Assembly (NCBI GenBank): GCA_035610835.1
Contig: CM069457.1
Location: forward strand, 15,842,149 to 15,906,148
DNA length: 64,000 nucleotides
Source of the DNA: Ophiura sarsii
Lineage: Eukaryota; Echinodermata; Ophiuroidea; Amphilepidida; Ophiuridae
Reading direction: 5' to 3'
Below the pieces are notes generated by a model. The model had not been told where the DNA came from. It did no database searches and saw only the letters and a list, made by a program, of their open reading frames with translations. Made by a program: the position numbers and the translations under genes. The first letter of the stretch is position 1. Every line of letters starts with the position of its first letter. Shown here piece after piece: positions 1 to 10,955 of this stretch.

Positions 1-100
1 TTTGTTTAATAATATTAATAATAATAAATGGGCTCTTATATAGCGCAGAAATACCAGCAAAGACCTTTAGGCGCTTTACAATAAAAACAGATACAAGCAT
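1..100 (-). mobile_element. 3' tail of a CR1/L2-like LINE
   Basis: Read on the - strand this ends in GCGCTATATAAGAGCCC followed by an ATT-rich microsatellite, the usual 3' end of CR1/L2-type LINEs. The LINE at 11000-11755 has a similar end (gcgcattataaat, then ATT repeats). No coding part is visible, so this is a short 3' fragment that may continue to the right. Confidence 0.5.
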
Positions 101-502
101 AAACAAGCTATAAAATACAACTACTCTTAAAAACCCGACATAATAATACACATTGATAATTAAAACAAATCATTAAAAATGAGTGGACCGGCACTCAACA
201 AGATCTATACAAAAATGTAAACATGCTAACATTTTTATAAATACACAATAATAAGTAAAAGAGTTGAATAACATGAATAAAATGGAGTGATGCATGAGAT
301 TTACTTTGCTGTTTGCTGTTGGGTGTGTGTGCTCTATTGGGGGTTCTAAATAATGAATCGGTTGAACCCTTGCTAAAACACACAATTATTAACATCACTA
401 TAATCAACGTACTTAACATCAGTAGCCATAAATAATTGTGAGGATAATTGATTAAATTTGATCACCTTCGTAACTCAATTACTAACCACTTGTATTTTTC
501 AG
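101..502. other. AT-rich upstream region of the NLR gene
   Basis: No gene or RNA is recognised here. The stretch ends in a pyrimidine tract and AG (501-502) that looks like the acceptor before the first visible NLR exon, so it may be intron or promoter-proximal sequence. Short - strand open frames over it show no protein family signal. Confidence 0.35.
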
Positions 503-579
503 ATCCAGAAAACACCGTACGGTGGCTAGTTATACTGGTACTGATTCCAATATGGCTGAGACCAAAGTATTGGACCAAG
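503..579 (+). CDS. NLR exon with probable start codon
   Basis: The acceptor AG is at 501-502 and the donor GTAACT begins at 580. The ATG at 552 opens the frame MAETKVLDQ, which continues in phase into the Death exon at 1340 through a split codon. Bases 503-551 would be 5' UTR in this model. The competing frame spells a hydrophobic stretch but does not match the phase of the next exon, so I prefer the ATG frame. Confidence 0.5.
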
Positions 580-3500
580 GTAACTTTAATTTAGTTATGT
601 GCAAATTATTTTATCATTTTTATATATTATAAGTTTGAATGTGATTAGAAGTTAATTTCATTTCAAAACATGTTATTGTTATTGATCATTAATGTTATGG
701 CAACACAACGAACGCACTTTTAACAGAAACTGACAGATTTATCCTTGAATAGTTCCTGAAATGGGAATGTCAGTGATAACGAAAACAACAGACTAGTAAC
801 TGTTATCCCTCATGCCAGCAAAATTCTACTTCTTACTCCGGAGTTAGCTAGAATATATATCTAAACAAATATCTAGCCTTCTGTCAATAAACACATTTCA
901 GTTTAAGAAACATCCGAAGAGTAGAGAGACACCTTGATAAAGAAATTCTCCATTATGTTGTCCGTCAGTGTTTTAGTCACATCTCATCTCGACTATGGAA
1001 ATCTTCTACTTTTTAGGCGCCACGGAACATGAATTGTACATTGTTGAATGATAACAAAACAATGTTGCCCGGTTTGTATAGTCCATATCTAAGAGAGATC
1101 ATTTGTTATTACCCCAAATCTTAAAGACCTCCACTCGTTCCATACCAGAACAATACATTTGTACATAATCTCAATTTACTAGTAATCTTAAAGACTCATT
1201 TTTAGTATGCTAATTTGTGTCTGTGTCACGTGAGAATGTATATTAAAAATCTCTTTACAAATATTAATTGTTATGTTGCGTTATGTTAAACATTTACAAG
1301 TGTATAATTTTTGGTTTATCATTTTTATATTTCATACAGAGCTTTCTGACCTGGATATTCTAGATATTAAGCAAACTTGCATACTTTCTGACCTCGATGA
1401 TGTGTACACACATCTTAGACTTTCATACACGGATGTCGAAAATGAAAAACAAAAAGCTAAAGATGACCCTGGGAAACAGGTAACGCATATCCTGAATCTT
1501 TGGCGTCGTAGAAATGGAGTGAAAGCTACAAGGAGGGTATTTATGAAGGCTATGGCAATGTGTCCAAATTACACAGCATCACGACAAACACTGACGGAAA
1601 AATGGACCAAGAGTAAGTAAACAGGACATAGGCCTAATAGTACATTTGTTAGCAAAGTTGTTGAAACATCCCTAGACTTTTGATTACATTATTAATCATC
1701 TCTCCCCCAGAATATGATATTGCTAGTGCATGCGTTGAAAAAATCGAGTGCTTCTGACCTGATTCGAACTGGCAACTTTTGTATCACTAGAATAACGCTC
1801 TTACCAATCGAGCTACAGGTATTTGAATATGATATGTGTTGGTATGTCAATATACATGTATGGGGACGCAATGTTAACCTACAGTTCTCATTGGTATTAC
1901 TAGTATAACAATTCCTGGCCTTGCCGTTAATATTCAAGAAAATGTGCTCAGCAGGTGGGAATATACAAGATAAATACAAAATAATATAATAATAATAATA
2001 ATAATAATAATATAATATAATATAAAAATAAAAATATGCAAACACACATATTTTTAAAAGATAGTTAAATTGACTTGACTTCCAAGCCCAAAATAAACAT
2101 CCCCTCCCAATGACTGGATCATACATTCCATCTCCTTAACCCTGTCTTATCCCTAAATAATTGCCCAAGCAGTTCTTTCCATAATTAAAAGGGGCAATGT
2201 ATACGATATTCAGAACCAACAAGAAAGAAAATCTGAGTGCCCAGGCAAATTGATTTTATTGCGTGCTAAATTTGGGTAAAAAACACATATTTTTAATATT
2301 TTTAATATTATAAAACTTCCAGTGTTGCCAGAGCCAAAAATAAAGTTGATGAGTGAACATAACCTGTCAGTTAAGAACGAAGACAATACTTTGCAATACT
2401 TAAGTCCTTTGTTTAATATCTTTTACACTTTTGAGTCAGTAGCTTAGATGAACAGGGCATATTTTAACATATTTTTTTCTTAGAACTTGGCAAAATAGCC
2501 CAAAATAGCCCATTATAGCTCAAAATACCAATGGGTAAAGAATTTTGGCATTTTTAAAATCTATTTCGATATGTTATACCATAAGACCTTCTACTATACC
2601 AAATGTAAGGACAATCCATATTTAGAGCATGCACATAACCTGGTGATATTTAGGTGATATCTGTCTTAAGACTCTCAACAAACACTGTGTATACTATTAT
2701 ACACTGTGTATACTATTATACTCTATTTGGCTTCCTCTGGACAGTGACGTAACTTAACAGGCGCAGCTTTTACGCACGCGTATGTATCTCTTGCCTTTCA
2801 ATGCTCGGTATAAATGCCAGCGCCACAAGTAGTCGCGCGCGTTTATATGCTGCAAATATTAGAATAGGCAGTTACGTGATGAATACATAAACTATTATAG
2901 TTCACCTGGTGCCCATGTAAACAAAGCGTTTGTGGTGTAGTGGGTAATTCTTCGCCGCGATAGTAAAGAGGGACCGATTTGAGTGGGTGGGCAAGAAACA
3001 TTTCATTTCCATCTGTCTGCCTGTTAATAAAATATAATTACCATTTGATTTATCTTCTTTAGACTTGGATGGTCTACCAGAACCTAAAGAGAAGAGAACA
3101 GAGGAAACACCTCCAGTTGAGCCTCGTGAGTTAATTATTTTTAAAAATAACCAATTGTAATGGCCAGACCTAGAGGACTATATAATTACATCAGGTCTAG
3201 GTTATTGTCTTCCTTTGATAAGCATACTGAAAGCACCTGCTGCTGAAAGTTGGTTGATTACAAATTGGTGCATCAAGACACAAAGAAGGTATATGTCATC
3301 AAGACTGTCATCCATCACCTTACTTGAGGCATGAGATGGTGGTTGTGGCTTCTAGTGTATCAAGTAGGAAATGAAAATTAAAGTTTAAAATGTAGAAAAG
3401 CCGGTTTGTTTATAAACTGACTACTGAGCCACATATATGATAAGGAAAATCGATCAACTCGGAATCTATAAATCCATCGGGATTGTTTAAGGAATATGTC

Positions 3501-5907
3501 TAGCAGGGGAATGGGAGAAATTGAGGACAGGTCGCAGCCACGTGTCTCTCCGAGTGCCCTTCTTACCAACACCATTCACGTTGAGTTATTACTTGATTTG
3601 TCTCGATTGTAACACGACCAGCTATTGATTGATTTATTATTGATTTATTATTTATTATATCATTGATTTTAGATTGATTGATGTAAATTGAATTATTTGT
3701 TGTTGTTGAATGTTACAGAGGCAAAATGTGAACATCTGGTGACTGAATGGAGAAGACAGTTTCCTTCATTATAAGGTTGCTTTCCCGTCATCGTTGTCAA
3801 CTCATAACTAATTATATTGATGATGGATCACAACTTATTTTTATTTTGTGACATCTGATATGCATAAGCCTATGAGATGTGTAGAAAAAATAATTGGATC
3901 TCTTTTTCCACCACGATTACGTTTACCTCCCATTGTTCATTTAGATGAACATATTTTCTATCTTTGTAAACACATAAGTAACAAATTATAGGACCTATTA
4001 TTCTACTTTCAGAGACTGAACAGATTGAAGAGATGAAACAGCTGGTGACTAAATGGAGGGAAACGCTGAAAAATAATTACACTCAAACGAGAAGCAAGAT
4101 AAGATTCGGTAGCTTTAGAGACTCTGTAGTAGATACTGATGATATATTTGTAGATTTAACACTACTCCAAGATAGGAATAAGATGTTAGGTATTGTTGAT
4201 AAGGAAATCAAATCTTACGCCGATTTATTCAAAATACATGATAAGAAAAAGAGAGCATGCAATAATGTATTACTACGTGGCGTGGCAGGCAGTGGGAAAA
4301 GTACCCTCATTTCCAGAATCGCTTATCTTTGGGCCACTGATCTTGGAATCCTTGACGAATTCACATTGGTCATGATTTTGAATGTTAGAACATTTGCAGC
4401 AGGGAATAGCCTTGAGCAAGTCATAATAAATCAGTTGCTGCCTGGAGTAAGGCCCATTGACATAGCAAGGGTTATTAGCTACACAGGGCCAAATTGCCTC
4501 TTGTTGATAGATGGATTTGATGAGCTATCTCACAAATCATGGGAAGATGACACTCACGTACTAGATAGCCCTCTATTATTGAAAGGCTCTTTGCTCGTAA
4601 CAACTAGGCCTCACACGGTTGGCAGATTTTGTCACAGATATAAGCATTTGACATGTGTCCATGTTGAATTGTCAGGGTTTTCAGAAATGAGTGTGGATGA
4701 GTATTTAATTAAATTTTTCAACATCCATAAGAAATCGGATTCTGACGTAGACCTTAAGTCTAAATACGAGTCTCTGTCTAATAGAATTAAACAAGTTCAA
4801 ATACTTCGTGACTTATCAAAATTTCCCATTCTTCTACTCATGCTCTGTCATTTATCATTTGACTCAGATCTTGATTATGACATACCCAACAGTATGACTG
4901 ATCTGTACACTGAAGGAGTCACATATTTGAACAAACACTGGGAGGAAAGATATCAAAAAGACAAAGACGAGGTCATGAAAGAACTGGGTCAAGTTGCTAT
5001 AGATACCTTATTTGAAGACAACTTGGTGTTTGATGCAAAAGAATTGCGTGTAGAATGTGTCACAGATGCATGCCAAATTGGGTTTATGTTCAAAGAAGAG
5101 GTGGAAAGAAATAAGACAGTTGTTTCTTTTATTCACAAAACATTTCATGAATTTTGTTCAGCTTTTTACTGGGCAAAGCTAGCTGATGATGGCAATGTGG
5201 ATAGGTTTCAACATTACCTTGACAAAATTACCGATGAAAATGTCACTAACATGGAATATCTATTGCGTTTTTGTTGTGGATCAAGCATCAAAGCGGCTTC
5301 TGTTATTTTTCCACACGTTATCAATCTCACTTTAAGCATGTTAAGTAGAGACGGGGACTGGCAAATCCCCTATATATTATTCTATGAGATTAAATCACAA
5401 GGGAAACTCATTGACCAATTGAGAGCAAATAACTCCTTGGTGTGTGCCTCATCACTCAAAAAGGTGTCTATTACACATCCACGTAGTGTACAGTGTGAGA
5501 TACTTATTAGAATGTTGAGTTGTATATCCTCGCTCAAGACTTTGAAATTAAAATGTCATGTTGGATCTGTAGGAGAGTCGCAAACTGTAATGCCTATTAT
5601 GTTACTATCAGTGACGAAATGCTATGTAGAATCACGGTCCATCAATGTGAATACACTGGTTAGGTTATTAGGATGTATGCCATCTATTGAGATGCTGAAA
5701 GTGGGTGGTATTGAGGAGACATTGGATGCTAACATATCTATAGTGTGTAAATTGCTCAAGAGTTTCAGTATAGGATCATGGCCTATCAATGTGAATACAC
5801 TTGTTAGGTTATTAGGATGTATGCCATCTATTGAGATGCTGAAAGTGGATGGTATTATACATAAAATTTCTTATAGGGAAATTAAGGAGACATTGAGGAG
5901 ACATTAA
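552..5907 (+). CDS. NLR-type immune receptor: Death-NACHT-LRR
   Basis: Predicted cytosolic pattern-recognition NTPase. My gene model joins 552-579, 1340-1612, 3063-3125 and 4013-5907. The donors are GTAACT, GTAAGT and GTGAGT, and the acceptors follow pyrimidine tracts. All three introns have the same phase and the joined length is 753 codons including the stop. Order: a short N-terminus, a Death-fold domain, an acidic/proline linker, a NACHT ATPase with Walker A GVAGSGKST and Walker B LLLIDGFDEL, a helical region, then LRR-like 49-residue repeats. The ATG at 552 has A at -3 and G at +4. The frame is also open upstream to the acceptor at 502, so an earlier exon could hold the true start. NLRs of this architecture are expanded in sea urchins and other invertebrate deuterostomes. 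The repeat domain is cut short by a 38-bp insertion near 5866, and more repeats follow out of frame, so the receptor may be truncated or decaying. Confidence 0.8.
955..1160 (+). pseudogene. degenerate LINE reverse transcriptase fragment
   Basis: The translation, with several breaks, gives SHLDYGNLLLF and later a stretch like LKDLHSFHTRTI. This matches the C-terminal part of CR1/L2-like LINE proteins; the better-preserved copy at 11000 reads SRLDMGNSLLFG. It lies inside the first visible NLR intron and is heavily mutated and non-coding. Confidence 0.55.
1340..1612 (+). CDS. NLR exon encoding the Death domain
   Basis: The exon starts after TTTCATACAG and ends before GTAAGTAA. It encodes about 91 residues with the helical pattern and the conserved tryptophan of Death domains: HILNLWRRRNGVKATRRVF, with a downstream leucine helix. 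Death domains recruit signalling adaptors by homotypic contact. Both ends are phase 1, so the exon can be skipped or duplicated without breaking the frame. Confidence 0.75.
1740..1820 (-). repeat. tRNA-derived SINE-like head
   Basis: The - strand contains a polymerase III box A-like TAGCTCGATTGGTAAGAGC and a box B-like GTTCGAATC at tRNA-like spacing. The D arm pairs (GCTC/GAGC), but the T and anticodon stems do not pair well, so this is a tRNA-derived SINE or pseudo-tRNA and not a functional tRNA. It lies in an NLR intron. Confidence 0.45.
1983..2030. repeat. AAT microsatellite
   Basis: A run of about 15 AAT/ATA units in an NLR intron. No other signal is seen between 2030 and 2690. Confidence 0.8.
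2700..2905 (+). mobile_element. MITE of the CTATTTGGC family, copy 1 (partial)
   Basis: It begins TATACTCTATTTGGCTTCC and shares about 180 bases with copies at 26316 and 58968, including an internal CACGCGTATGTATC stretch and GTTACGT near the right end. The right arm, which ends GCCAAATAG in the other copies, is missing or eroded here. It lies in an NLR intron and is non-autonomous. Confidence 0.7.
3063..3125 (+). CDS. NLR linker exon
   Basis: A 63-bp exon between TCTTCTTTAG and GTGAGT. It encodes a charged, proline-containing linker (LDGLPEPKEKRTEETPPVEP) between the Death and NACHT domains. Its phase matches both neighbours exactly. No domain is expected. Confidence 0.6.
3719..3774 (+). 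pseudogene. duplicate of NACHT exon start with early stop
   Basis: After an acceptor (TGTTACAG) in the same phase as the true NACHT exon, the sequence reads HLVTEWRRQFPSL and then TAA. The NACHT exon at 4013 begins with the parallel LVTKWRETLKNNY. It is either a relic of a duplicated NACHT exon or an alternative last exon that would give a Death-only product of about 140 residues. No poly(A) signal was confirmed. Confidence 0.55.
4013..5907 (+). CDS. NLR exon: NACHT ATPase and first LRR-like repeats
   Basis: A single 1.9-kb exon after TTCTACTTTCAG. Counting from the internal Met at 4033, Walker A GVAGSGKST is at residues 83-91, Walker B LLLIDGFDEL at 156-165, and a sensor-like LLVTTRPHT follows. 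A winged-helix/helical region precedes repeats of the form LVRLLGCMPSIEMLKV...SIVCKLLKSFSIG from about residue 535. One large exon for NACHT is typical of invertebrate NLRs. The frame ends at 5905-5907, just after a short insertion interrupting the third repeat. Confidence 0.85.
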
Positions 5908-6690
5908 ATGCTAACATATCTATAGTGTGTAAACTGCTCAAGCGTTTCAGTATAGGATCATGGCCTATCAAAGTGAATACACTTGTTAGGTTATTAGGAT
6001 GTATGCCATCTATTGAGATGCTGGAAGTGTATGGTGTTGAGGAGACATTAAATGCTAACATATCTATAGTGTGTAATCTGCTCAAGAGTTTCAGTATAGG
6101 ACCATGGCCCATCAATGTGAATACACTTGTTGTGGGTGGTATTGAGGAGACATTAAATGCTAACGTATCTATAGTGTGTAAACTGCTCAAGAGTTTCAGT
6201 ATAGGAGCATGGCCTATCAAGGTGAATACACTTTTAGGTTATTAGGATGTATGCCATCTATTGAGATGCTGGAAGTGTGTGGTGTTGAGGGGACATTGGA
6301 TGCTAACATATCTATAGTGTGTAAATTGCTCAAGAGTTTAAGTATAGGATTATGGCCCATCAATGTGAATACACTTGTTAGGTTATTAGGATGTATGCCA
6401 TCTATTGAGATGCTGAAAGTGTATGGGGTTAATGGGACATTGGATGCTAAAATGTCTGTGATATCGCTCACGACATTCCATGTCGCCGCTTCCCGACGAA
6501 TAAGGCTTAACACGTTGATCGTGATTTTAGATTGTATGCCATCACTTGTGAAATTGATATATGATAAAGAAGTAGCGATTGTGAGAGAACCGGTTGCTAA
6601 CACATCTATAGGGTGTAAATCTGTGAAGACATTTTCTATAAAGAAACTTCAGTGGAAACATGTTGGTATGATAAGAAGTACACTTAATGG
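5610..6690 (+). pseudogene. frameshifted LRR-like repeat array
   Basis: Five copies of a roughly 147-bp unit (49 residues, LLGCMPSIEML and SIVCKLLKSFSIG) run through 5610-6460, followed by weaker repeats to about 6690. They fall in three reading frames. About 38 bp is inserted near 5866, one unit has lost RLLGCMPSIEML (near 6130), and two bases (GT) are missing near 6235. Neighbouring units are nearly identical, which fits recent unequal exchange. The tail is therefore broken, unless the assembly is wrong at these places. Confidence 0.7.
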
Positions 6691-8460
6691 GGCCCTCACA
6701 TGTATCCGTGTGAGCTGGGCGGCCCCTTACCGTCTTATAGAAAAACAACAGAGTCCAACACGGTGAAAAATCAGCAAAACATGTCAACGGCCGCATTGAT
6801 TTTTATTTTGTCACCGGGTTCATACTGTTCTATACCGGGTCCTTATCGGCCTGGAACCGGGCTCATACCACCTCCTCACCAGGTCCTCACCGGCCGAAAC
6901 GCTTGGGTACCGACCGAACCGTCTTGATAACGTCATCAAACTGCCCTGTATAAGCTGAGCGCTCAAGCTCGCCGCTTCGCTCACATTCCGGGAATGTCTG
7001 TAAAATACATTCGCACTCACATGTATCCGTGTGAGCTGGCCGGCCCATTACCGTGTGACAAATTGGTGCAGACGGTGGCACAAGGTGATGTCACACGGTG
7101 GGCCGTTTCCCGTCCGTTGAACACGTTGCCGGGGACATTGCCGGTCATCCGCGCCCGGCAAGAAGTTTGAGCATGCTCAAAACTCCTGCCGTTTCCTGCC
7201 GGGTGAGTTAAAGCGGCGGCAAACGGTGAGAGCCCGGTTTGAGTACGGTATACAGACGGCGCACCCGTTTCGCGCCCGTTCGCAGGGCGGTAATGGTAGG
7301 CGGCCACCTTACCGTCTAATAGAAAAACAACAGAGTACAAACAATCAGTAAAAAATGTCAACGGGCGCATTCATCTTTTGTTGTGGCTACCGGGTCCATA
7401 ACACTATATACAGGGTCTATACCAGGTCCTCACCGGTCGGGTACCGGGCTCACCGTCCTCATACATTTCTAGCTTACCGTTCTTACCGGGTGCATAACAC
7501 CTCCTCACCGGGTCCTCGGTCCATACCGTTCTACACCGGGTCTGTCCCGGGTTCTCACCGGCCTTTTTCCCGGGCTCACACAGTTCTAACTTACCGTTCT
7601 CACCGTGTCCTCACCGTGTGCATACCACCTCCATACCGGTTCCTAACCGGTCGAAACGCCTGGGTACCGGCCAAAACGTCTTGATTACATCATCAAACCG
7701 CCCTTTTCAAGCTGAGCGCTCAAGTCGCCGCTTCATTTGCATTCCGGAATTCGTACGACCAACATCTATAATACTCTCTAAATGTAAAAGAGCTAAACCT
7801 CACTCTTTCGAGAGCTTTAGGAGGGACGGCTCTTTTAAGAAGTGACGTTCACTCTTTTCAGATTGATTTGTCACTCTTTTAAGAGTGATTTGTCACTCTT
7901 TTAAGAGTGATTTGTCACTCTTTTAAGAGTGATTTGTCACTCTTTTAAGAGTGATTTGTCACTCTTTTAAGAGTGATTTGTCACTCTTTTAAGAGTGATT
8001 TCCACTTTTTCAGAGTGATTTTAACTCTTTTTAGAGTGAAAATTGCTCTTTTAAGAGTGAACTTCACTCCAAAAAAAGAGCTGTTCCTCCTAGAGCTCTC
8101 GAAAGAGTGAGCTTTAGCTGTTTTACAGTTAGAAAGTTGCAACATGCCTGCTGAGAGTCCGTTCCGCGAACGGCTACTAGGCTGCATGCGGCCATTCGCA
8201 GTCCGTCGCTAAGATGGTCGACGTCCACCACCGTCCACCACCGCCCTGCGAATGGGCGCGAAACGGGTGCGAAACGGGTGCGAACGGGTGCGCCGTCCTT
8301 ATACCGTCTTCATACCGGGCTCTCATCGTTCGCCGCCGCTTTTACTCACCCGCCAGGAGTTTTGAGCATGTTCCACGGCCCACCGTGTGTGCCGCCGTCC
8401 GCACCCATTTTTCACACGGTAAGGGGCCGCTCAGCTCACACGGATACATGTGAGGGCGCC
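6689..8460. mobile_element. GC-rich TIR element truncating the NLR locus
   Basis: The left end GGGGCCCTCACATGTATCC is repeated inverted at the right end (8405-8460) over about 46 bases. The TIR itself contains a hairpin around CACATGTATCCGTGTG. Internal copies of the end occur at 7014-7055 and near 7300-7330. The interior is CG-rich with many ACCGG words, contains no protein-coding frame and holds a nested palindrome (7760-8130). It is a non-autonomous DNA element; target duplication is unclear. The NLR repeat frame runs into its left TIR. Confidence 0.75.
7765..8130. repeat. palindromic tandem array CACTCTTTTAAGAGTG
   Basis: Between 7850 and 8065 a 24-bp unit centred on the perfect palindrome CACTCTTTTAAGAGTG repeats about eight times. 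It is flanked by arms (around 7770-7830 and 8065-8125) that are inverted copies of each other, with AAAGAGCT and CTTTCGAGAG words. The whole segment can fold into one long hairpin or many short ones. Confidence 0.8.
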
Positions 8461-8945
8461 ATAAGAAAGATGACACCGAAGACGACCTTCAAGGAAACGA
8501 TTACAATAACTACGACGATAACGACGACACGACGATGACGATACCGGCAATGAAGATGGCGACGATGAACATAATGACGACGACGGAGGTGGCGCCTACA
8601 ACTACGATGATGACGACAAAGATGACGACGATGACGACATTGGTATAGAAATTAGTGCAAATACACTAGTATGGTGTTGTCTGTTATCACGTCATGTCTT
8701 TGTAGACGCCTATATGAACCGTTGTTTCACTGAGACTTGTGGAAGAAATTTGGCAACAGTATGAAGATTTTAATTCAGTTTGTGAACAATTTGATGCTAT
8801 TTGTGGGGACGTTGGTACTAGCATATCACCTATATGTAAATACTCGTTTATGAAGAAATTCACCATAACGAGGGTTAGTGATGATGATTTGATTTAACTC
8901 AATTTCAAATAACTTTTAATGATGGATTATATTGACTTGTGAGGA
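8461..8945. repeat. GAC/GAT-rich low-complexity sequence
   Basis: GACGACGAT-type trinucleotide sequence to about 8640, then unique AT-rich sequence. No gene is supported. It forms the edge of the minisatellite that follows. Confidence 0.6.
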
Positions 8946-8949
8946 TAAT

Positions 8950-10470
8950 TTTGGGATCGATTGACTTGCTGATGATAACGATTTCGCGATGATAATGATG
9001 GGCTTAATTGACTTGCTGATGATATCGATGGCGATGATAATGATTGTATCGATTGATTTGATGATGAAAGGCGATGTGATGATGATAACGAGTGTATCGA
9101 TTGACTTGATGATGATCTCGATGTAGTAAATGATGGTAACGATTAACTTGGTGATAATGACGAAATACTGATGATAATGATGGGATGGATTGACTCGATG
9201 ATCTCGATGTGGCGATGATATTGATGGTATCGATTGACTTGATGATCTCGATGTGGTGATGATAATGATGTGGTGATGATATTGATGGTATCGATTGACT
9301 TGATGATCTCGATGTGGTGATGATAATGATGGTATCGATTGACTCGATGATCTCGATGTGGCGATGATATTGATGGTATCGATTGACTTGATGATGACCT
9401 CGATGTGGCGAAGATAATGATGGTATCGACTGATTTAATGATGATCTCGATGTGGTGATGATAATGATGGTATCGATAGACTTGAGGATGAAGACAATTT
9501 GGCGATGATATGGTATCAATTGACTTGATGATGACCTCGATGTGGCGAAGATAATGATGGTATCGACTGATTTAATGATGATCTCGATGTGGTGATGATA
9601 ATGATGGTATCGATAGACTTGAGGATGAAGACGATGCGGTGATGATAATAATGGTATCGATTGACTTGATGATGACCTCGATGTGGCGAAGATAATGATG
9701 GTATCGACTGATTTAATGATGATCTCGATGTGGTGATAATAATGATGGTATCGATAGACTTGAGGATGAAGACGATGCGGTGATGATAATGATGGTATCG
9801 ATTGACTTGATGATGACCTCGATGTGGCGAAGATAATGATGGTATCGACTGATTTAATGATGATCTCGATGTGGTGATAATAATGATGGTATCGATAGAC
9901 TTGATGATGAAGACGATGCGGTGATGATAATAATGGTATCGATTGACTTGATGATGATCTCGAAGTGGCGGTGATATTGATGGTATCAAATAACTTGATG
10001 ATGATCTCGATGTGGTGATGATAATGATGGTATCGATAGACTTGATGATGAAGACGATGTGGTGATGATAATGATGGTATCGATTGACTTGATGATGATC
10101 TCGAAGTGGCGGTGATATTGATGGTATCAAATAACTTGATGATGATCTCGATGTGGTGATAATAATGATGGTATCGATAGACTTGAGGATGAAGACGATG
10201 TGGTGATGATAATAATGGTATCGATTGACTTGATGATGATCTCGAAGTGGCGGTGATAATGATGGTATCAAATAACTTGATGATGATCTCGATGTGGTGA
10301 TGATAATGATGGTATCGATTGACTTGATGATGAAGACGATGTGGTGATGATAATGATGGTATCGATAGACTTGATGATGAAGACGATGTGGTGATGATAA
10401 TGATGGTATCGATAGACTTGAGGATGAAGACGATGTGGTGATGATCATGGGATCGATTGACTTGCAATTG
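8950..10470. repeat. 48-bp minisatellite (ATCGAT/GATGAT type)
   Basis: About 30 units of roughly 48 bp. A typical unit contains GATCTCGATGTGGTGATGAT, then GGTATCGATTGACTTGATGA. Sub-variants (AAGACGATG, CTCGAAGTGG, ACCTCGATG) alternate in order, indicating higher-order repeats. Because 48 is divisible by three, the opposite strand is open in two frames for 346 and 487 codons, giving Ser/Ile/His-rich 16-residue repeats. These frames are products of the repeat and not genes. Confidence 0.9.
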
Positions 10471-10955
10471 AGGACGAAGCCTATTTCATATTTCATCAGA
10501 TTATACTTTTTGCTACGGACTTGCAAACAACGCCCGCACTTTTTCTCGCTGACCAACAGACCTGCTCGTTTTAGTCAAGTTCTAGTTGATAATTATTTTG
10601 GGAGAATACTATTAAAACCCATTGCACAGTGAGGGGGCGCGGGGTAAGTGTGACATTGCGAGTGTTGCCTGAGCATATACGGGTAGGACATAGGTCTGGA
10701 GCTAATCACAGAGAGAATAATACAAAGTTATACGAATTATTACCATTTTCATCGACAGAAGATATGAATTGTGGAAACAAATGTCTTTTTTTCTTTTCAC
10801 TAGAAACTAAGCATGATTTATAAATGCACATTTGATTAATTTCAAAATAGTTGCAATTTAAGAAGCCATATTATACGATATCATAACATTATATAGGCCT
10901 ATATAAATTATTATATAAAAACGTGAACTCAGAAAATCTTGAAAAGTGGCAAAAC
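10471..10955. other. no gene seen
   Basis: Unique AT-rich sequence after the minisatellite. Short open frames lack family signals or codon structure. No RNA gene or repeat is recognised. Confidence 0.4.

Noticed and set aside
502..579. Transmembrane exon (hydrophobic alternative frame)
   Set aside because: That frame does not match the phase of the Death exon; the ATG frame does.
1692..2126. 144-codon - strand frame in an NLR intron
   Set aside because: It crosses a microsatellite and a tRNA-like SINE; no protein family pattern.
7853..8060. CRISPR array
   Set aside because: Units are contiguous 24-bp palindromes without unique spacers, in a eukaryotic context.
9004..10556. Two long - strand open frames (487 and 346 codons)
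   Set aside because: They are translations of the 48-bp minisatellite; the unit length is a multiple of three and has few stops.
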